Below the pieces are notes generated by a model. That model made no database searches. It saw nothing but the letters and a program-made list of their open reading frames with translations, and was not told the DNA's origin. From an uncultured Streptococcus sp. (GTDB lineage Bacteria > Bacillota > Bacilli > Lactobacillales > Streptococcaceae), in the NCBI RefSeq assembly GCF_905372115.1, contig NZ_CAJPNR010000021.1, positions 1-33,144 on the forward strand: 33,144 nucleotides of DNA. Reading direction: 5' to 3'. A program made the position numbers and the translations under genes. Shown one piece after another: positions 22,187 to 31,183 of this stretch (position 1 is its first letter; the number at the start of each line of letters is the position of its first letter).

Positions 22187-22945
22187 ATGTCACGTAAACC
22201 ATTTATTGCTGGTAACTGGAAAATGAACAAAAATCCTGAAGAAGCAAAGGCTTTTGTAGAAGCGGTTGCTGCTAAGCTACCTTCTTCAGATTTAGTAGAA
22301 GCTGGTATCGCTGCTCCAGCACTTGATTTGACAACTATTTTGGCAGCAGCTAAAGGAAGCAATCTTAAGGTTGCAGCGCAAAATGCTTACTTTGAAGATG
22401 CAGGTGCCTTCACTGGTGAAAACAGCCCTAAAGTTCTTGCAGAAGTCGGAGTTGACTACATCGTTATCGGTCACTCAGAACGCCGCGATTATTTCCATGA
22501 AACAGACCAAGACATCAACAAAAAAGCGCACGCTATCTTTCGTAATGGTCTGGTACCAATCATCTGCTGTGGTGAGTCGCTTGAAACTTACGAAGCTGGC
22601 AAAGCTGTAGATTTCGTTGGTGCCCAAGTATCAGCTGCTTTGAAAGACTTGACAGCAGAACAGGTTGCATCATTGGTTATCGCTTATGAGCCAATCTGGG
22701 CTATCGGTACTGGTAAGTCAGCAACTCAAGACGACGCTCAAAAGATGTGTAAAGCAGTTCGTGACGTTGTAGCAGCTGACTTTGGTCAAGAAGTAGCGGA
22801 CAAGGTTCGTGTTCAGTACGGTGGTTCTGTAAAACCTGAAAATGTTGCGTCTTACATGGCTTGTCCAGATGTTGACGGTGCTCTTGTTGGTGGTGCATCA
22901 CTTGAAGCTGAAAGCTTCTTGGCATTGCTTGATTTTGTAAAATAA
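22187..22945 (+). CDS. tpiA: Triosephosphate isomerase
   Basis: A 252-residue TIM-barrel enzyme interconverting dihydroxyacetone phosphate and glyceraldehyde 3-phosphate. Active-site residues are visible: N10 and K12 (AGNWKMNKN), H96 (GHSERR) and E168 (AYEPIWAIGTG), plus the phosphate-binding YGGSVKP near the end. I chose ATG 22187 (MSRKPFIAGNW), which matches streptococcal TpiA exactly and has GAGG ten bases upstream; the GTG two codons earlier is too close to that site. Codon bias is very strong, like pfkA and pyk. It is transcribed alone, with a hairpin after it. Confidence 0.97.
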   Translation: MSRKPFIAGNWKMNKNPEEAKAFVEAVAAKLPSSDLVEAGIAAPALDLTTILAAAKGSNLKVAAQNAYFEDAGAFTGENSPKVLAEVGVDYIVIGHSERRDYFHETDQDINKKAHAIFRNGLVPIICCGESLETYEAGKAVDFVGAQVSAALKDLTAEQVASLVIAYEPIWAIGTGKSATQDDAQKMCKAVRDVVAADFGQEVADKVRVQYGGSVKPENVASYMACPDVDGALVGGASLEAESFLALLDFVK

Positions 22946-22962
22946 AAAAATGTTGAAAAAAG

Positions 22963-22993
22963 ACTTGTCCTCCCAAAGGTGACAAGTTTTTTA
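22963..22993 (+). terminator. Terminator-like hairpin between tpiA and the GH25 gene
   Basis: ACTTGTC (22963-22969) pairs with GACAAGT (22981-22987) over an 11-base loop, followed by TTTTTT. The next gene starts 17 bp later and has no visible promoter of its own, so readthrough may supply its transcription. Confidence 0.78.
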
Positions 22994-23010
22994 AAAGTTG
23001 GAGAGAAAAG

Positions 23011-26000
23011 TTGAAATCGAAAGAATTAGTTTATTTAGCGAGTACGGCTATTTTGTTGGCAGCGACTGCCAATGTTGCAAAAGCCGAGGAACATACGATC
23101 GCTGAGTCAGAAATTTTAAAAACTGAAAGGTCTGTTAGTTCCCAGAATCAAACAGTCAATGCGGCTGCATCACAAGTGTCTAATCAGCCGACTGTAGCAG
23201 TATCATCTGCAGAACAGTCAGTTCAAGCAGTTAAGCAAGAGGAGCAAGTAACGAATGCTGGAGGAGCAGCTCAATCAGATCCTGTAGAAACTCAGGTAGC
23301 TTCTGCTAAGCCAGAAGGGCAAACTCAGTCAGATGCAAATGCTTCTAATCAGAATGAAATTGCAGCTAAACAGTCAGCAAAAGCAAGCTCTTCTGTTGCT
23401 GATTCTGTTACTGCTTCAGAGCCCAAGGCTAGTCCTGCAGTAGCATCAGCACCAAAAGCTAGTAATGCTGGAAAAACTGTATTTTATAATGCTGGGTCAA
23501 AGGCTCAGGCAGCCCGCGGGAATTCCCAAGCGGAGATTAAAGGTACTTCCTTTGTAGATGTCAGCAGCCACAATGGCCATATCAGTGTAGACGACTACCA
23601 TAAATTAGCCCAGCAAGGGGTTGGCGGTGTCGTTGTCAAACTAACTGAAGGAACCCATTACACCAATCCATTTGCTGAGTCTCAAGTGAGAAATGCGCAG
23701 GGTGCTGGTTTACAAGTATCGACCTATGCCTTCTCGCACTATACCAGCGATGAAGAAGCGAGAGCCGAAGCTCGTTATTATGCTGCCTTTGCTAATAGAC
23801 TAGGCTTGCCTAAAAATACAGTTATGGTCAATGACATGGAAGATCCTAAAATGCAAAATAGGATTAACCAGCATACCCAGGCTTGGGCGGATGAGATGCG
23901 CAGACTGGATTATTCTAACCTAATGTATTATACTAGCGCCAGCTGGCTGGATCAAAATAATCTTCGCAGCAAGGGACCGGTTAATACATCGCAATTTGGC
24001 TATAGCAACTTCTGGGTGGCCCAGTATCCGTCTTCTAATTTAAATCTTGATGGAGCTAAATCTCTCAAATACAACAGTGGCGCTGGAGCATGGCAGTTTA
24101 CAGCTCAGGCTCAGCTGTTAGCTGGCAAGCATGTATTTGACCATAGCGTTGATTACACTGGGAGATTTACCCAGCAGTCTGCTCTTGCTAAGCAGCCTTT
24201 AAAGGGTAACATCAGTATTCAGAATAAGAATAATGTCAACGGTAGCTTTGATGTTGTGATTTCAAACGTTTCTGCTCCTTATGGAGTGTCTGTCGTTAGT
24301 GTTCCAGTGTGGTCTGAAGCTAATGGTCAAGATGATATTATCTGGTACACAGCTACTCAGCAGGCCAATGGTACCTATAAAGTTTCTGTTGATTCTAGCA
24401 GACATAAGGATTCAGTTGGCAAGTACAATGTCCATCTCTACTATGTCCGCAACGACGGTCAATTAGTCGGTGTTGGCGGTACTACAACCAATGTATCTAT
24501 CATCAAGCCACAGGGCAAAATCAGCATCCAGAATCGTAACAGCGAAACTGGTGATTTCGATATTGTGGTTTCAGGTATCTCATCTCCGGGCGGTCTCAAG
24601 ACTGTTTCTCTGCCGACTTGGTCAGAGGCCAACGGCCAAGATGATATCAAATGGTATACTGCTGAACGTCAGGCTGACGGCACCTATCGTAAGCGGGTGC
24701 GCATAAGCGATCACAATAATGTGCAGGGCGAGTACAATGTCCATCTCTACTATGTTCAAAATGACGGCCGCTTGGTTGGTGTAAGCGGCACTAAAACGAC
24801 CGTTTCTCTTGGCAAACCTAAGGGTACCATCAGTATTCAAAATCGAAACAAAGAAACTGGCGATTTTGATATCGTGGTTTCTGGTATTTCATCTCCGGGC
24901 GGTCTGAAAAGCGTTTCTCTTCCGACTTGGTCTACTGTGAATGGTCAAGATGATGTTAAATGGTACAACGCTGAGCGTCAAGCTGATGGCACCTATCGTA
25001 AGCGTGTCCGTCTGAGCGATCACAAAAATGTTGAGGGTGAGTACAATGTGCATCTCTATTATGTGCAAAATGATGGCAGCTTGGTAGGTGTAAGTGGCAC
25101 TAAAACGACTATTTCTATAGAAAAACCAAAAGTTCAAGGCAAAATCAGCATTCAGAATCGCAATAGCGAAACTGGTGATTTTGATATTGTAGTTTCAGAT
25201 ATCGTATCGCCAGGCGGTCTTAAAAATGTTTCCTTGCCAACCTGGTCAGAGGCCAATGGCCAAGATGACATCAAGTGGTACGATGCTGAGCGTCAAGCTG
25301 ATGGCACCTATCGTAAGCGTGTCCGTCTGAGTGATCACAATAATGTTGAGGGCGAATATAATGTGCACCTTTACTATGTGCAGAATGATGGCAGCTTGGT
25401 TGGTGTGAGCGGCACTAAAACGACTATTTCCATTGAGAAACCAAAAGCGCAAGGCAAAATCAGTATCCAAAATCGCAACAGCGAAACCGGCGATTTTGAT
25501 ATTGTGGTTTCAGATATTGTATCTCCAGGCAGTCTCAAGACTGTTTCTCTGCCAACTTGGTCAGAGGCCAACGGTCAGGATGATATCAAGTGGTACAACG
25601 CGGAACGTCAGCCGGATGGTACCTATCGTAAGCGAGTTCGTGCGAGCGACCATAACAACGTTCAGGGCGAATATAATGTACATCTCTACTATGTGCAAAA
25701 TGATGGCAGGCTGGTAGGAGCAGGTGGCATCAAGACCAACGTTTCTATCAGTAAGCCGCAAGGTAAAATCAGTATTCAAAATAAGAACAACGATACTGGA
25801 GAGTTTGACATTTTAGTATCAGGTATTGTGGCACCAGAAGGTCTCAAGACAGTTTACCTGCCGACTTGGTCAGAGGCCAACGGACAAGATGATGTCCAAT
25901 GGTACACGGCTGATCGTCAGGCTGACGGTACTTATCGTAAGCATGTTTACGCACGTGACCATAAGAATAATGCAGGCGAGTATAATGTTCACTTGTATTA

Positions 26001-26559
26001 CTTAAATAATCAAAATCAGCTACAGGGAGCAGGCGGAGAAAAGACCTCTATCTCTGTGAACCGTCCTCAGTCAGCTAGTCAGCGAGACCGCGTTCTTGCG
26101 GCGGCAGCTGCTATGGTAGGTGTCAGGGGAGGCAGTGCTGAGCATCAACGCTTGGTCAACGATTATAACAGTGTCAGACCTCTGCCGGTTGGCTATGCTG
26201 TAAAAAACACAGATGACTGGTGCGACATTTTCACGACGGTTATTTTCCAAAGAGAGGGCTTGAGCGATCTTATTGGCCGCGAGTGTGGTGTAGAGCGCCA
26301 TATTCATATTTTCCAAAGACTAGGTATCTGGAATGAAGATGGCAATTCGACTCCTAGCGCAGGCGATATCATCACTTTTAACTGGGATAAAGATACCCAG
26401 CAAAATGATGGCTGGGCTGATCATATCGGTATTGTCGAAAAAGTCGAAAATGGCATTATTCACACGATTGAAGGCAACAGCAATAACATAGTTAAACGCA
26501 ATACTTACCGAATCGGTCATGGAAATATCCGTGGTTTTGCGACACCTCGTTATAGATAA
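23011..26559 (+). CDS. Secreted peptidoglycan hydrolase: GH25 muramidase, six Bsp-like repeats, CHAP domain
   Basis: A 1182-residue secreted protein. Residues 1-25 are a signal peptide (MKSKELVYL... ending AKA, cut before EE). Residues 26-175 are a low-complexity Ala/Ser/Gln linker. A GH25 lysozyme domain spans about 178-395, with D183 (FVDVSSHNG) and D275-M-E277 as the catalytic acids. Six repeats of 103-105 residues follow (399-1020), of the GBS Bsp-like type (each SIQN...ETGDFDIVVS...LPTWSEANGQDD...GEYNVHLYYV). The C-terminal CHAP-like domain (1021-1182) has C1071 (DDWCDIF) and H1138 (WADHIGIVEKV). It should cut both glycan and peptide bonds of the wall. Bsp repeats with CHAP recall the competence lysin LytF, but no ComX box was seen here. 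TTG start, with GGAGAG five bases upstream. Confidence 0.93.
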   Translation: MKSKELVYLASTAILLAATANVAKAEEHTIAESEILKTERSVSSQNQTVNAAASQVSNQPTVAVSSAEQSVQAVKQEEQVTNAGGAAQSDPVETQVASAKPEGQTQSDANASNQNEIAAKQSAKASSSVADSVTASEPKASPAVASAPKASNAGKTVFYNAGSKAQAARGNSQAEIKGTSFVDVSSHNGHISVDDYHKLAQQGVGGVVVKLTEGTHYTNPFAESQVRNAQGAGLQVSTYAFSHYTSDEEARAEARYYAAFANRLGLPKNTVMVNDMEDPKMQNRINQHTQAWADEMRRLDYSNLMYYTSASWLDQNNLRSKGPVNTSQFGYSNFWVAQYPSSNLNLDGAKSLKYNSGAGAWQFTAQAQLLAGKHVFDHSVDYTGRFTQQSALAKQPLKGNISIQNKNNVNGSFDVVISNVSAPYGVSVVSVPVWSEANGQDDIIWYTATQQANGTYKVSVDSSRHKDSVGKYNVHLYYVRNDGQLVGVGGTTTNVSIIKPQGKISIQNRNSETGDFDIVVSGISSPGGLKTVSLPTWSEANGQDDIKWYTAERQADGTYRKRVRISDHNNVQGEYNVHLYYVQNDGRLVGVSGTKTTVSLGKPKGTISIQNRNKETGDFDIVVSGISSPGGLKSVSLPTWSTVNGQDDVKWYNAERQADGTYRKRVRLSDHKNVEGEYNVHLYYVQNDGSLVGVSGTKTTISIEKPKVQGKISIQNRNSETGDFDIVVSDIVSPGGLKNVSLPTWSEANGQDDIKWYDAERQADGTYRKRVRLSDHNNVEGEYNVHLYYVQNDGSLVGVSGTKTTISIEKPKAQGKISIQNRNSETGDFDIVVSDIVSPGSLKTVSLPTWSEANGQDDIKWYNAERQPDGTYRKRVRASDHNNVQGEYNVHLYYVQNDGRLVGAGGIKTNVSISKPQGKISIQNKNNDTGEFDILVSGIVAPEGLKTVYLPTWSEANGQDDVQWYTADRQADGTYRKHVYARDHKNNAGEYNVHLYYLNNQNQLQGAGGEKTSISVNRPQSASQRDRVLAAAAAMVGVRGGSAEHQRLVNDYNSVRPLPVGYAVKNTDDWCDIFTTVIFQREGLSDLIGRECGVERHIHIFQRLGIWNEDGNSTPSAGDIITFNWDKDTQQNDGWADHIGIVEKVENGIIHTIEGNSNNIVKRNTYRIGHGNIRGFATPRYR
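24205..26070 (+). repeat. Six tandem coding repeats of 309 or 315 bp
   Basis: Repeat units start at 24205, 24514, 24823, 25138, 25453 and 25762, and the last ends at 26070. Units 1, 2, 5 and 6 are 309 bp or close; units 3 and 4 are 315 bp because of two extra codons (VQ or AQ) at the junction. Units 2-5 are very similar, with 4 and 5 almost identical in protein; units 1 and 6 are the most diverged. They encode the wall-binding-type Bsp modules. Confidence 0.95.
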
Positions 26560-26565
26560 ACACAC

Positions 26566-26593
26566 AAAAAACCAAGGGAAACCTTGGTTTTTT
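26566..26593. terminator. Bidirectional terminator between the GH25 gene and murN
   Basis: A perfect 12-bp stem, 26566-26577 with 26582-26593 (AAAAAACCAAGG / CCTTGGTTTTTT), has a GAAA loop. The A and T ends give a T-tract in both directions. It overlaps the murN stop codon by two bases. Confidence 0.94.
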
Positions 26594-27827
26594 AACGTCT
26601 TAGAATTTTCTTTATGAGCTGAAGCAGCTTAAACTTGAGAGGGTTAGGGTAGTAGCGGAAAGTTCCCATTTTTCGAACGATGAAGCCGTTGAAGTTCTGT
26701 TTGAAGCGCAGAACACCGTCAGAACCGTCGAAAATTCCCATAATGCCGAGGAAATTGTAAAATGGAATGCCTCTCTTGATGCTTTCGGTCATAACGTATT
26801 CCTGCAGCAGGGCAGGGGCGTAGAATTTATTAAACTCAGGATAGGAGCCGCTGAAGAGGTAGGTCGCTTCCTGAGGAGTGTAGATAAAGAGGCTGGCAGC
26901 CAGGATCTGGTCTTGGTCGCCGTACTTATCAATCAGTTCTTGGGCTTCAGCTTTGCGGGTTTCAAAGCTGTCAAACTGGTTGGAAAGCTCTCGCAGCTGG
27001 TTTTGCTTCTTTTCAGATTGAGGATTTTTTTCCAAGTCCGCCTGCAGTTTCTGAATTTTTGAGCCTAGTTTTTCTTGGTCTTTTTGTAAGTTCTGAAGGT
27101 ATTCCTGAAAATTGAGACTGGCTGCCATAAAGTCTGCCTGCTGTCCAAAGCTATCATAAAAATCTTGATAGTAGTCTAGTGGCTTATCATCATATTCCCG
27201 CCGGTCAGAAGTAGCAGCTGTGATGTCTTTGAAAACGCTAAGTTGGTCACGTTCCAGTCTTTTTAGCTTGATACCAAAGGTATTAGCCTTTTTGACCGTC
27301 GCCTTACCGTTTTTACTGAAGGATTTGAGCAGGTCTTTCTCCGTCATACCAGCTAAGTCTTTGACATAATGCCAATCAGGCTCCCCGCCTGGATAGCCCG
27401 TCTGTAAGCCGTCAAAGTCAAAGCCCAAATCAGTCAGTTGCTGGATAAGCTGGCCTTTTTCATCAGATGTGGGCTGGCCATTGCTGTCAAAGGTCTGATA
27501 CGTCTCATAGGGCTTGATGATCAGCTCCAGAGCGCCTTCTTTTTTAGCATAGGCCTGCAAAGCTTGATAGAAGGGGGTCAGGTACTGAGCATCAGTAGAG
27601 ACAGGACCGCAGTTGATTTCCATATGGAGGCCGCCAGTCATAGGCATACTGTAGAGGACAGCAGACACCACTACCTGTCCCTGCGGGTCAGTGTAGCCGA
27701 TATACTGGGTACTGAAGCCACGCTTGTTCAGCAGCTCTGCCATTTCCACGGTCTGCATAAAAGAGCGTTGGGAGCTAGCTGAGGTATGCTGGATGAATTC
27801 TTCTTGGCTGAGAAGTTTAAAGGTCAT
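26592..27827 (-). CDS. murN: FemABX aminoacyltransferase MurN
   Basis: A 411-residue tRNA-dependent ligase of the FemABX family, which adds the second residue (Ala in S. pneumoniae) to the lipid II stem-peptide branch. Two GNAT-like subdomains flank a helical coiled-coil arm at about residues 238-300 (NFQEYLQNLQKDQEKL onward), a hallmark of Fem proteins. Other family features are SFMQTVEMAELL near the start, GLHMEINCGP, and YLFSGSYPEFNKFYAPALLQ near the end. It is the second Fem gene, 14 bp after murM, and the order murM-murN is that of the pneumococcus. AAAGGA precedes the ATG. The exact amino acids added here cannot be read from sequence. Confidence 0.9.
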   Translation of the reverse strand: MTFKLLSQEEFIQHTSASSQRSFMQTVEMAELLNKRGFSTQYIGYTDPQGQVVVSAVLYSMPMTGGLHMEINCGPVSTDAQYLTPFYQALQAYAKKEGALELIIKPYETYQTFDSNGQPTSDEKGQLIQQLTDLGFDFDGLQTGYPGGEPDWHYVKDLAGMTEKDLLKSFSKNGKATVKKANTFGIKLKRLERDQLSVFKDITAATSDRREYDDKPLDYYQDFYDSFGQQADFMAASLNFQEYLQNLQKDQEKLGSKIQKLQADLEKNPQSEKKQNQLRELSNQFDSFETRKAEAQELIDKYGDQDQILAASLFIYTPQEATYLFSGSYPEFNKFYAPALLQEYVMTESIKRGIPFYNFLGIMGIFDGSDGVLRFKQNFNGFIVRKMGTFRYYPNPLKFKLLQLIKKILRR

Positions 27828-27841
27828 AGGCTTCCTTTCTG

Positions 27842-29056
27842 TTAATGCTTGCTGCGCAGTTTCTTTCTGATAGTGTAGGCCAGATTGGAGAGGTGGTAGA
27901 GGGGATTAGTTGGCAGGTTGAACTCACCAGCGAATTCCTCAATAGTTGGATTGAACTTGGATTTAAAGCTGTAGAGACCGCCCTTGAGGTCGTTTTCGAT
28001 TCCGCCCATATTTTGCCAATCAGCTCCACGCTCAAAAGCATGTTTGGCTGTTTCGTACCAAGTGATGATAGCTGGTTGGTAACGACGGTACTCCTCGTCC
28101 ATTCCGGCATAGATATTTTCAGAAGTCTTGCCGTATTCTAAGACCAGTGTGCCAGACAGGGGAACGACAGCAGCACCTTGGCTGATTTTGTCCTGCAGAA
28201 AGTCAATCTCTTCTTGGAGGCGTTTCTGTTCTTGCTGGTTATTCTCAATCTTGCCAGGCTTGGTTTTCTCGGTAAATTTCTCTGCTTCCTTGACTGTCTT
28301 GGTCAGCTGAGCCTGCAAGTCTTCCAATCGTGCCTTTAGATCAATGCTGGACAAGGTGATGTAGGAGTGCTCAGGATAAGTATCCAAGAGTTTTTGATAA
28401 TAGTCTTTGCCGCGTAGGTGGATGTTTTTTCTGTTTTCTGTCTTCTTCATCAGGGCTGAAAAGTCATCCAGTAATTCTGCTCCGCCAATTTGGATTTGGA
28501 TGCCTTTGTTTCGGGCTGTACGAATAGCCTGGCGAGTACTCTTAGAAAGCAGCTCCTCGCTGAAATCTTCTTTATGAATATTGGCCTGCAAGCGAGGCTG
28601 GATGGTTTCGTCCAGAGACTCCGTCCGTCCGACCCAGACAGCTCCAGCTTGCTGCAGATCTTGAATCAGCTCAACAGTCTCGGTATTGTCTTGCAATTCG
28701 CCACCCATCTTGCTTTTTGCCAGAAAGAGACTAGGATCAAACTTGACAAAGAGCGCTTTTTTCTCCTTGGCAAATTTCTTGAGCGACGCCAAAACAAAGG
28801 TTAGCAGCTCCTTGTCACTATAGTCCATGATGGGACCGCGCGGGATATAAAGCATGGTCATTCCCAAGGGAAGTGGTTTAATCAGGACACTGGCTGCAGC
28901 AAGCAAGCGGTCGTCTTTATAGAAGCCCAAGCGCTCATTGGCCCAGTTATCCTTAATCTGAGCCCAGGCTGAGCTCTGCAGAAGATTGGCCTGTGGATGA
29001 GCCGTGACAAAATCGTCGTGTTCCTGAGCTGAAATTCCAATTTTGTAACTAAACAT
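27842..29056 (-). CDS. murM: FemABX aminoacyltransferase MurM
   Basis: A 404-residue Fem protein, very similar to pneumococcal MurM, which adds Ala or Ser from aminoacyl-tRNA to the Lys of lipid II to start branched cross-bridges. Visible blocks are LLQSSAWAQIKDNW, YIPRGPIMDY, STRQAIRTARNKGI, the coiled-coil arm at about residues 239-293, and NIYAGMDEEYRRYQPA. I chose ATG 29056 (MFSYKIGISAQ), which overlaps the stop of the HAD gene as TAATG; an in-frame GTG five codons earlier lies inside the HAD gene and adds nothing conserved. Translation is probably coupled to the HAD gene. Confidence 0.92.
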   Translation of the reverse strand: MFSYKIGISAQEHDDFVTAHPQANLLQSSAWAQIKDNWANERLGFYKDDRLLAAASVLIKPLPLGMTMLYIPRGPIMDYSDKELLTFVLASLKKFAKEKKALFVKFDPSLFLAKSKMGGELQDNTETVELIQDLQQAGAVWVGRTESLDETIQPRLQANIHKEDFSEELLSKSTRQAIRTARNKGIQIQIGGAELLDDFSALMKKTENRKNIHLRGKDYYQKLLDTYPEHSYITLSSIDLKARLEDLQAQLTKTVKEAEKFTEKTKPGKIENNQQEQKRLQEEIDFLQDKISQGAAVVPLSGTLVLEYGKTSENIYAGMDEEYRRYQPAIITWYETAKHAFERGADWQNMGGIENDLKGGLYSFKSKFNPTIEEFAGEFNLPTNPLYHLSNLAYTIRKKLRSKH

Positions 29057-29865
29057 TATTTTAAAACCCACTCTCTAATGGCGTGTGCTACGCCGGATTC
29101 GTCGTTCGATTTGGTGATATATTTGGCGATTTTCTTGAGTTCTTCCTTACCGTTTTCCATGACAACAGGAGAGCCAACGGCTTCCAGCATAGCGCGGTCG
29201 TTTTCTTCATCACCGATAGCCATGGTCTGCTCCTTGCTTAAGCCCAGTTTTTCGGCCAGATGAAGGATAGCAGCCCCTTTATTAACAGTCTTTTTGACAA
29301 TTTCCAGATAGAAAGGAGCTGATTTAACCAGTGTATATTTTTCAGCTAATTCCGGTGGTAGCTTAGCAATGGCCGCATCCAGAATTTCCGGCTCATCAAT
29401 ATACATGCACTTGACGATTTCTTTATTGGCCATTTCTTCAGGTGTGCGGTAGAAGATAGGCATGCTGACCAGATTGGACTCGTAAACAGTGTACTTACCG
29501 ATGTTGCGATTGGCTGTATAAATGCCGTCCTTGGTGATGGCATGCATGTGGACACCTAATTTTCGCCCAAGCAGTTCGATATCCAGATAGTCATCGTAGG
29601 TCAGTGTTTCTTTGATTAATTCTTGACCTGTAACAGTATCTTGCACCAGTCCGCCGTTGAAGGTAACGACATAGTTGTCTGGCTGATTAAGCTCTAGGTC
29701 CTCGAGAAGCTTTTGAACACCCGCAATAGGACGGCCGGTTGCAATGACGATTTTAACGCCAGCAGCCTTGGCATCCTGAACAGCGCTGAAGACTTCAGGA
29801 GTGATTTCTTTTTGGTTATTTAAAAGGGTACCGTCAATGTCAACGGCAACTAATTTGATAGACAT
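29056..29865 (-). CDS. Cof-type HAD-IIB family phosphatase
   Basis: A 269-residue haloacid dehalogenase phosphatase. Motif I is DIDGTLL (D9 nucleophile, D11), motif II lies in VIATGRP, motif III is the conserved Lys before IAKLPPELA or in the KTVNKGAAI segment, and motif IV is GDEENDRAML. A C2-type cap sits between motifs II and III (about 85-190). Members dephosphorylate sugar phosphates, flavin precursors or related metabolites; the substrate is not predictable. It starts two bases after the HD gene stop, with GGAGA as ribosome-binding site within the end of that gene, and its stop overlaps the murM start. Confidence 0.92.
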   Translation of the reverse strand: MSIKLVAVDIDGTLLNNQKEITPEVFSAVQDAKAAGVKIVIATGRPIAGVQKLLEDLELNQPDNYVVTFNGGLVQDTVTGQELIKETLTYDDYLDIELLGRKLGVHMHAITKDGIYTANRNIGKYTVYESNLVSMPIFYRTPEEMANKEIVKCMYIDEPEILDAAIAKLPPELAEKYTLVKSAPFYLEIVKKTVNKGAAILHLAEKLGLSKEQTMAIGDEENDRAMLEAVGSPVVMENGKEELKKIAKYITKSNDESGVAHAIREWVLK

Positions 29866-29866
29866 A

Positions 29867-31168
29867 TTATTCTCCGTAGGTAAATTGGTCGTTTTTGATA
29901 TAGTGCATAAAGGTCTGGTTTTTTTCGCTGAAAAGTCCGGTCTCTGCCAGCATTTCCTTAGGGAAGTAGAAACGATTATCGCCCTGTCTGGTCCCAGCTA
30001 GCGAATGAACGATAGGTGACAGGCTGGACAGTTCTGCTAAGCTGCCATCTTTTTGCAGGATTTCAATCTGGGTCCGAGGTTTTTCAACATCGGGCCGGTA
30101 GAAATCATAAGGCAAATCGAAGTTACGATGGATAGCAGTATAGTAATCCGGGTCGAAGCCAACCTGTCCGACAAGATCCCGCATGACATCCAAATGCTTT
30201 TCATTTTCCTGAGAGAAGACGATGGATTTAAAGACCTTACGGTTGATGAAACGCTGAGCCAAGTCTGATAAAATCTTGTCCGGACTAGTCATCCAAACTT
30301 GGAAATAGGTATTCATAACCCCGTCGTCCAGGGCCAGATAATCCTGCAGGGTCACTCTGTTTTCAAAGAATGGAATGAGATTGGGCGATGACAGCGCAAA
30401 ATAATCCTTCTGAGCCGGATAGAGAAACTTGGCTCGCTTGAGCAGATTTTGCAGCAGAACTTCCATAGCACGGCTAGCTGGGTGGAAATAGACCTGCATG
30501 TACATCTGGTAGCGGCTGACTACATAGTCCTCCACCGCATGCATGCCATTGCGCTTGAAGGCGATGCCGTTTTCTACAGGACAAATCACTCGTAAAATTC
30601 TGGTTAAGTCAAATTGTCCATAGGAAGCACCAGTAAAAAAGGAATCTCGCAAGAGATAATCCATCCGGTCCACATCAATCTGGCTGGAAATCAGCTGGAC
30701 CACCTGCTTATTGGGATAAGTATGGTTGATGACGCTAGCTACCTTTTCTGGGAAATCTGGTGAAACCTGCACCAGTACCTGATGAATCTCTGTTTCAGGA
30801 CTGGTGATGATTTGCCGCGTTATGTCCTCGTGATTAGTATCAAAGAGGCGCTCGAAGGTGTGTGAATAAGCTCCGTGCCCCAAGTCATGCAGGAGAGCAG
30901 CTGTCATGGTCAGCAGACTTTCATGGCTGTCCCAGTTGGCTTGGTATTTTTCATTGAAAATCTTGGTGATGCGCCGAGCAATCTCGTAAGCTCCCAGACA
31001 ATGCGAAAAACGGCTGTGCTCCCCGCCGTGGAAAGTATAGCCGGAGGTACCCAGCTGTTTGATGCGGCGCAGCCGTTGAAATTCTTTGGTATTGATTAAA
31101 TCATAAATGACCTGATGGTCCACATGAACGTAATTGTGGACCGGGTCCCGAAATACTTTTTCAATCAT
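29867..31168 (-). CDS. HD-domain phosphohydrolase (YwfO/SAMHD1-like)
   Basis: A 433-residue protein with a full HD site: H56 (HSRFSHCLG), H94-D95 (ALLHDLGHGAYSHTFE) and a later Asp in SSQIDVDRMDYLLRD. The N-terminus EKVFRDPVHNYVHV and this layout match the YwfO / dNTPase-like superfamily, so hydrolysis of nucleoside triphosphates or related phosphates is likely; the substrate is not shown. I chose ATG 31168 because the TTG six codons upstream would overlap the -10 element. There is no ribosome-binding site: TATAAT ends six bases before the ATG, which predicts a leaderless mRNA. It is the first gene of the HD-HAD-murM-murN operon. Confidence 0.9.
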   Translation of the reverse strand: MIEKVFRDPVHNYVHVDHQVIYDLINTKEFQRLRRIKQLGTSGYTFHGGEHSRFSHCLGAYEIARRITKIFNEKYQANWDSHESLLTMTAALLHDLGHGAYSHTFERLFDTNHEDITRQIITSPETEIHQVLVQVSPDFPEKVASVINHTYPNKQVVQLISSQIDVDRMDYLLRDSFFTGASYGQFDLTRILRVICPVENGIAFKRNGMHAVEDYVVSRYQMYMQVYFHPASRAMEVLLQNLLKRAKFLYPAQKDYFALSSPNLIPFFENRVTLQDYLALDDGVMNTYFQVWMTSPDKILSDLAQRFINRKVFKSIVFSQENEKHLDVMRDLVGQVGFDPDYYTAIHRNFDLPYDFYRPDVEKPRTQIEILQKDGSLAELSSLSPIVHSLAGTRQGDNRFYFPKEMLAETGLFSEKNQTFMHYIKNDQFTYGE

Positions 31169-31174
31169 GCTACC

Positions 31175-31183
31175 ATTATACCA
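31175..31183 (-). promoter_or_regulatory. Extended -10 promoter directly in front of the HD gene
   Basis: On the minus strand TGGTATAAT occupies 31183-31175 and six bases (GGTAGC) separate it from the ATG at 31168. The expected transcript start, seven bases after the -10, falls on the A of the start codon. Confidence 0.72.

Noticed and set aside
22946..23011. Competence (ComX, TACGAATA) box before the GH25-CHAP gene
   Set aside because: The 65-bp gap was read for this box because LytF-type lysins use it; nothing close is present.
24205..26070. Possible CRISPR-like or satellite array
   Set aside because: The units are 309-315 bp, in frame and encode Bsp-type domains; there are no short repeats with spacers.
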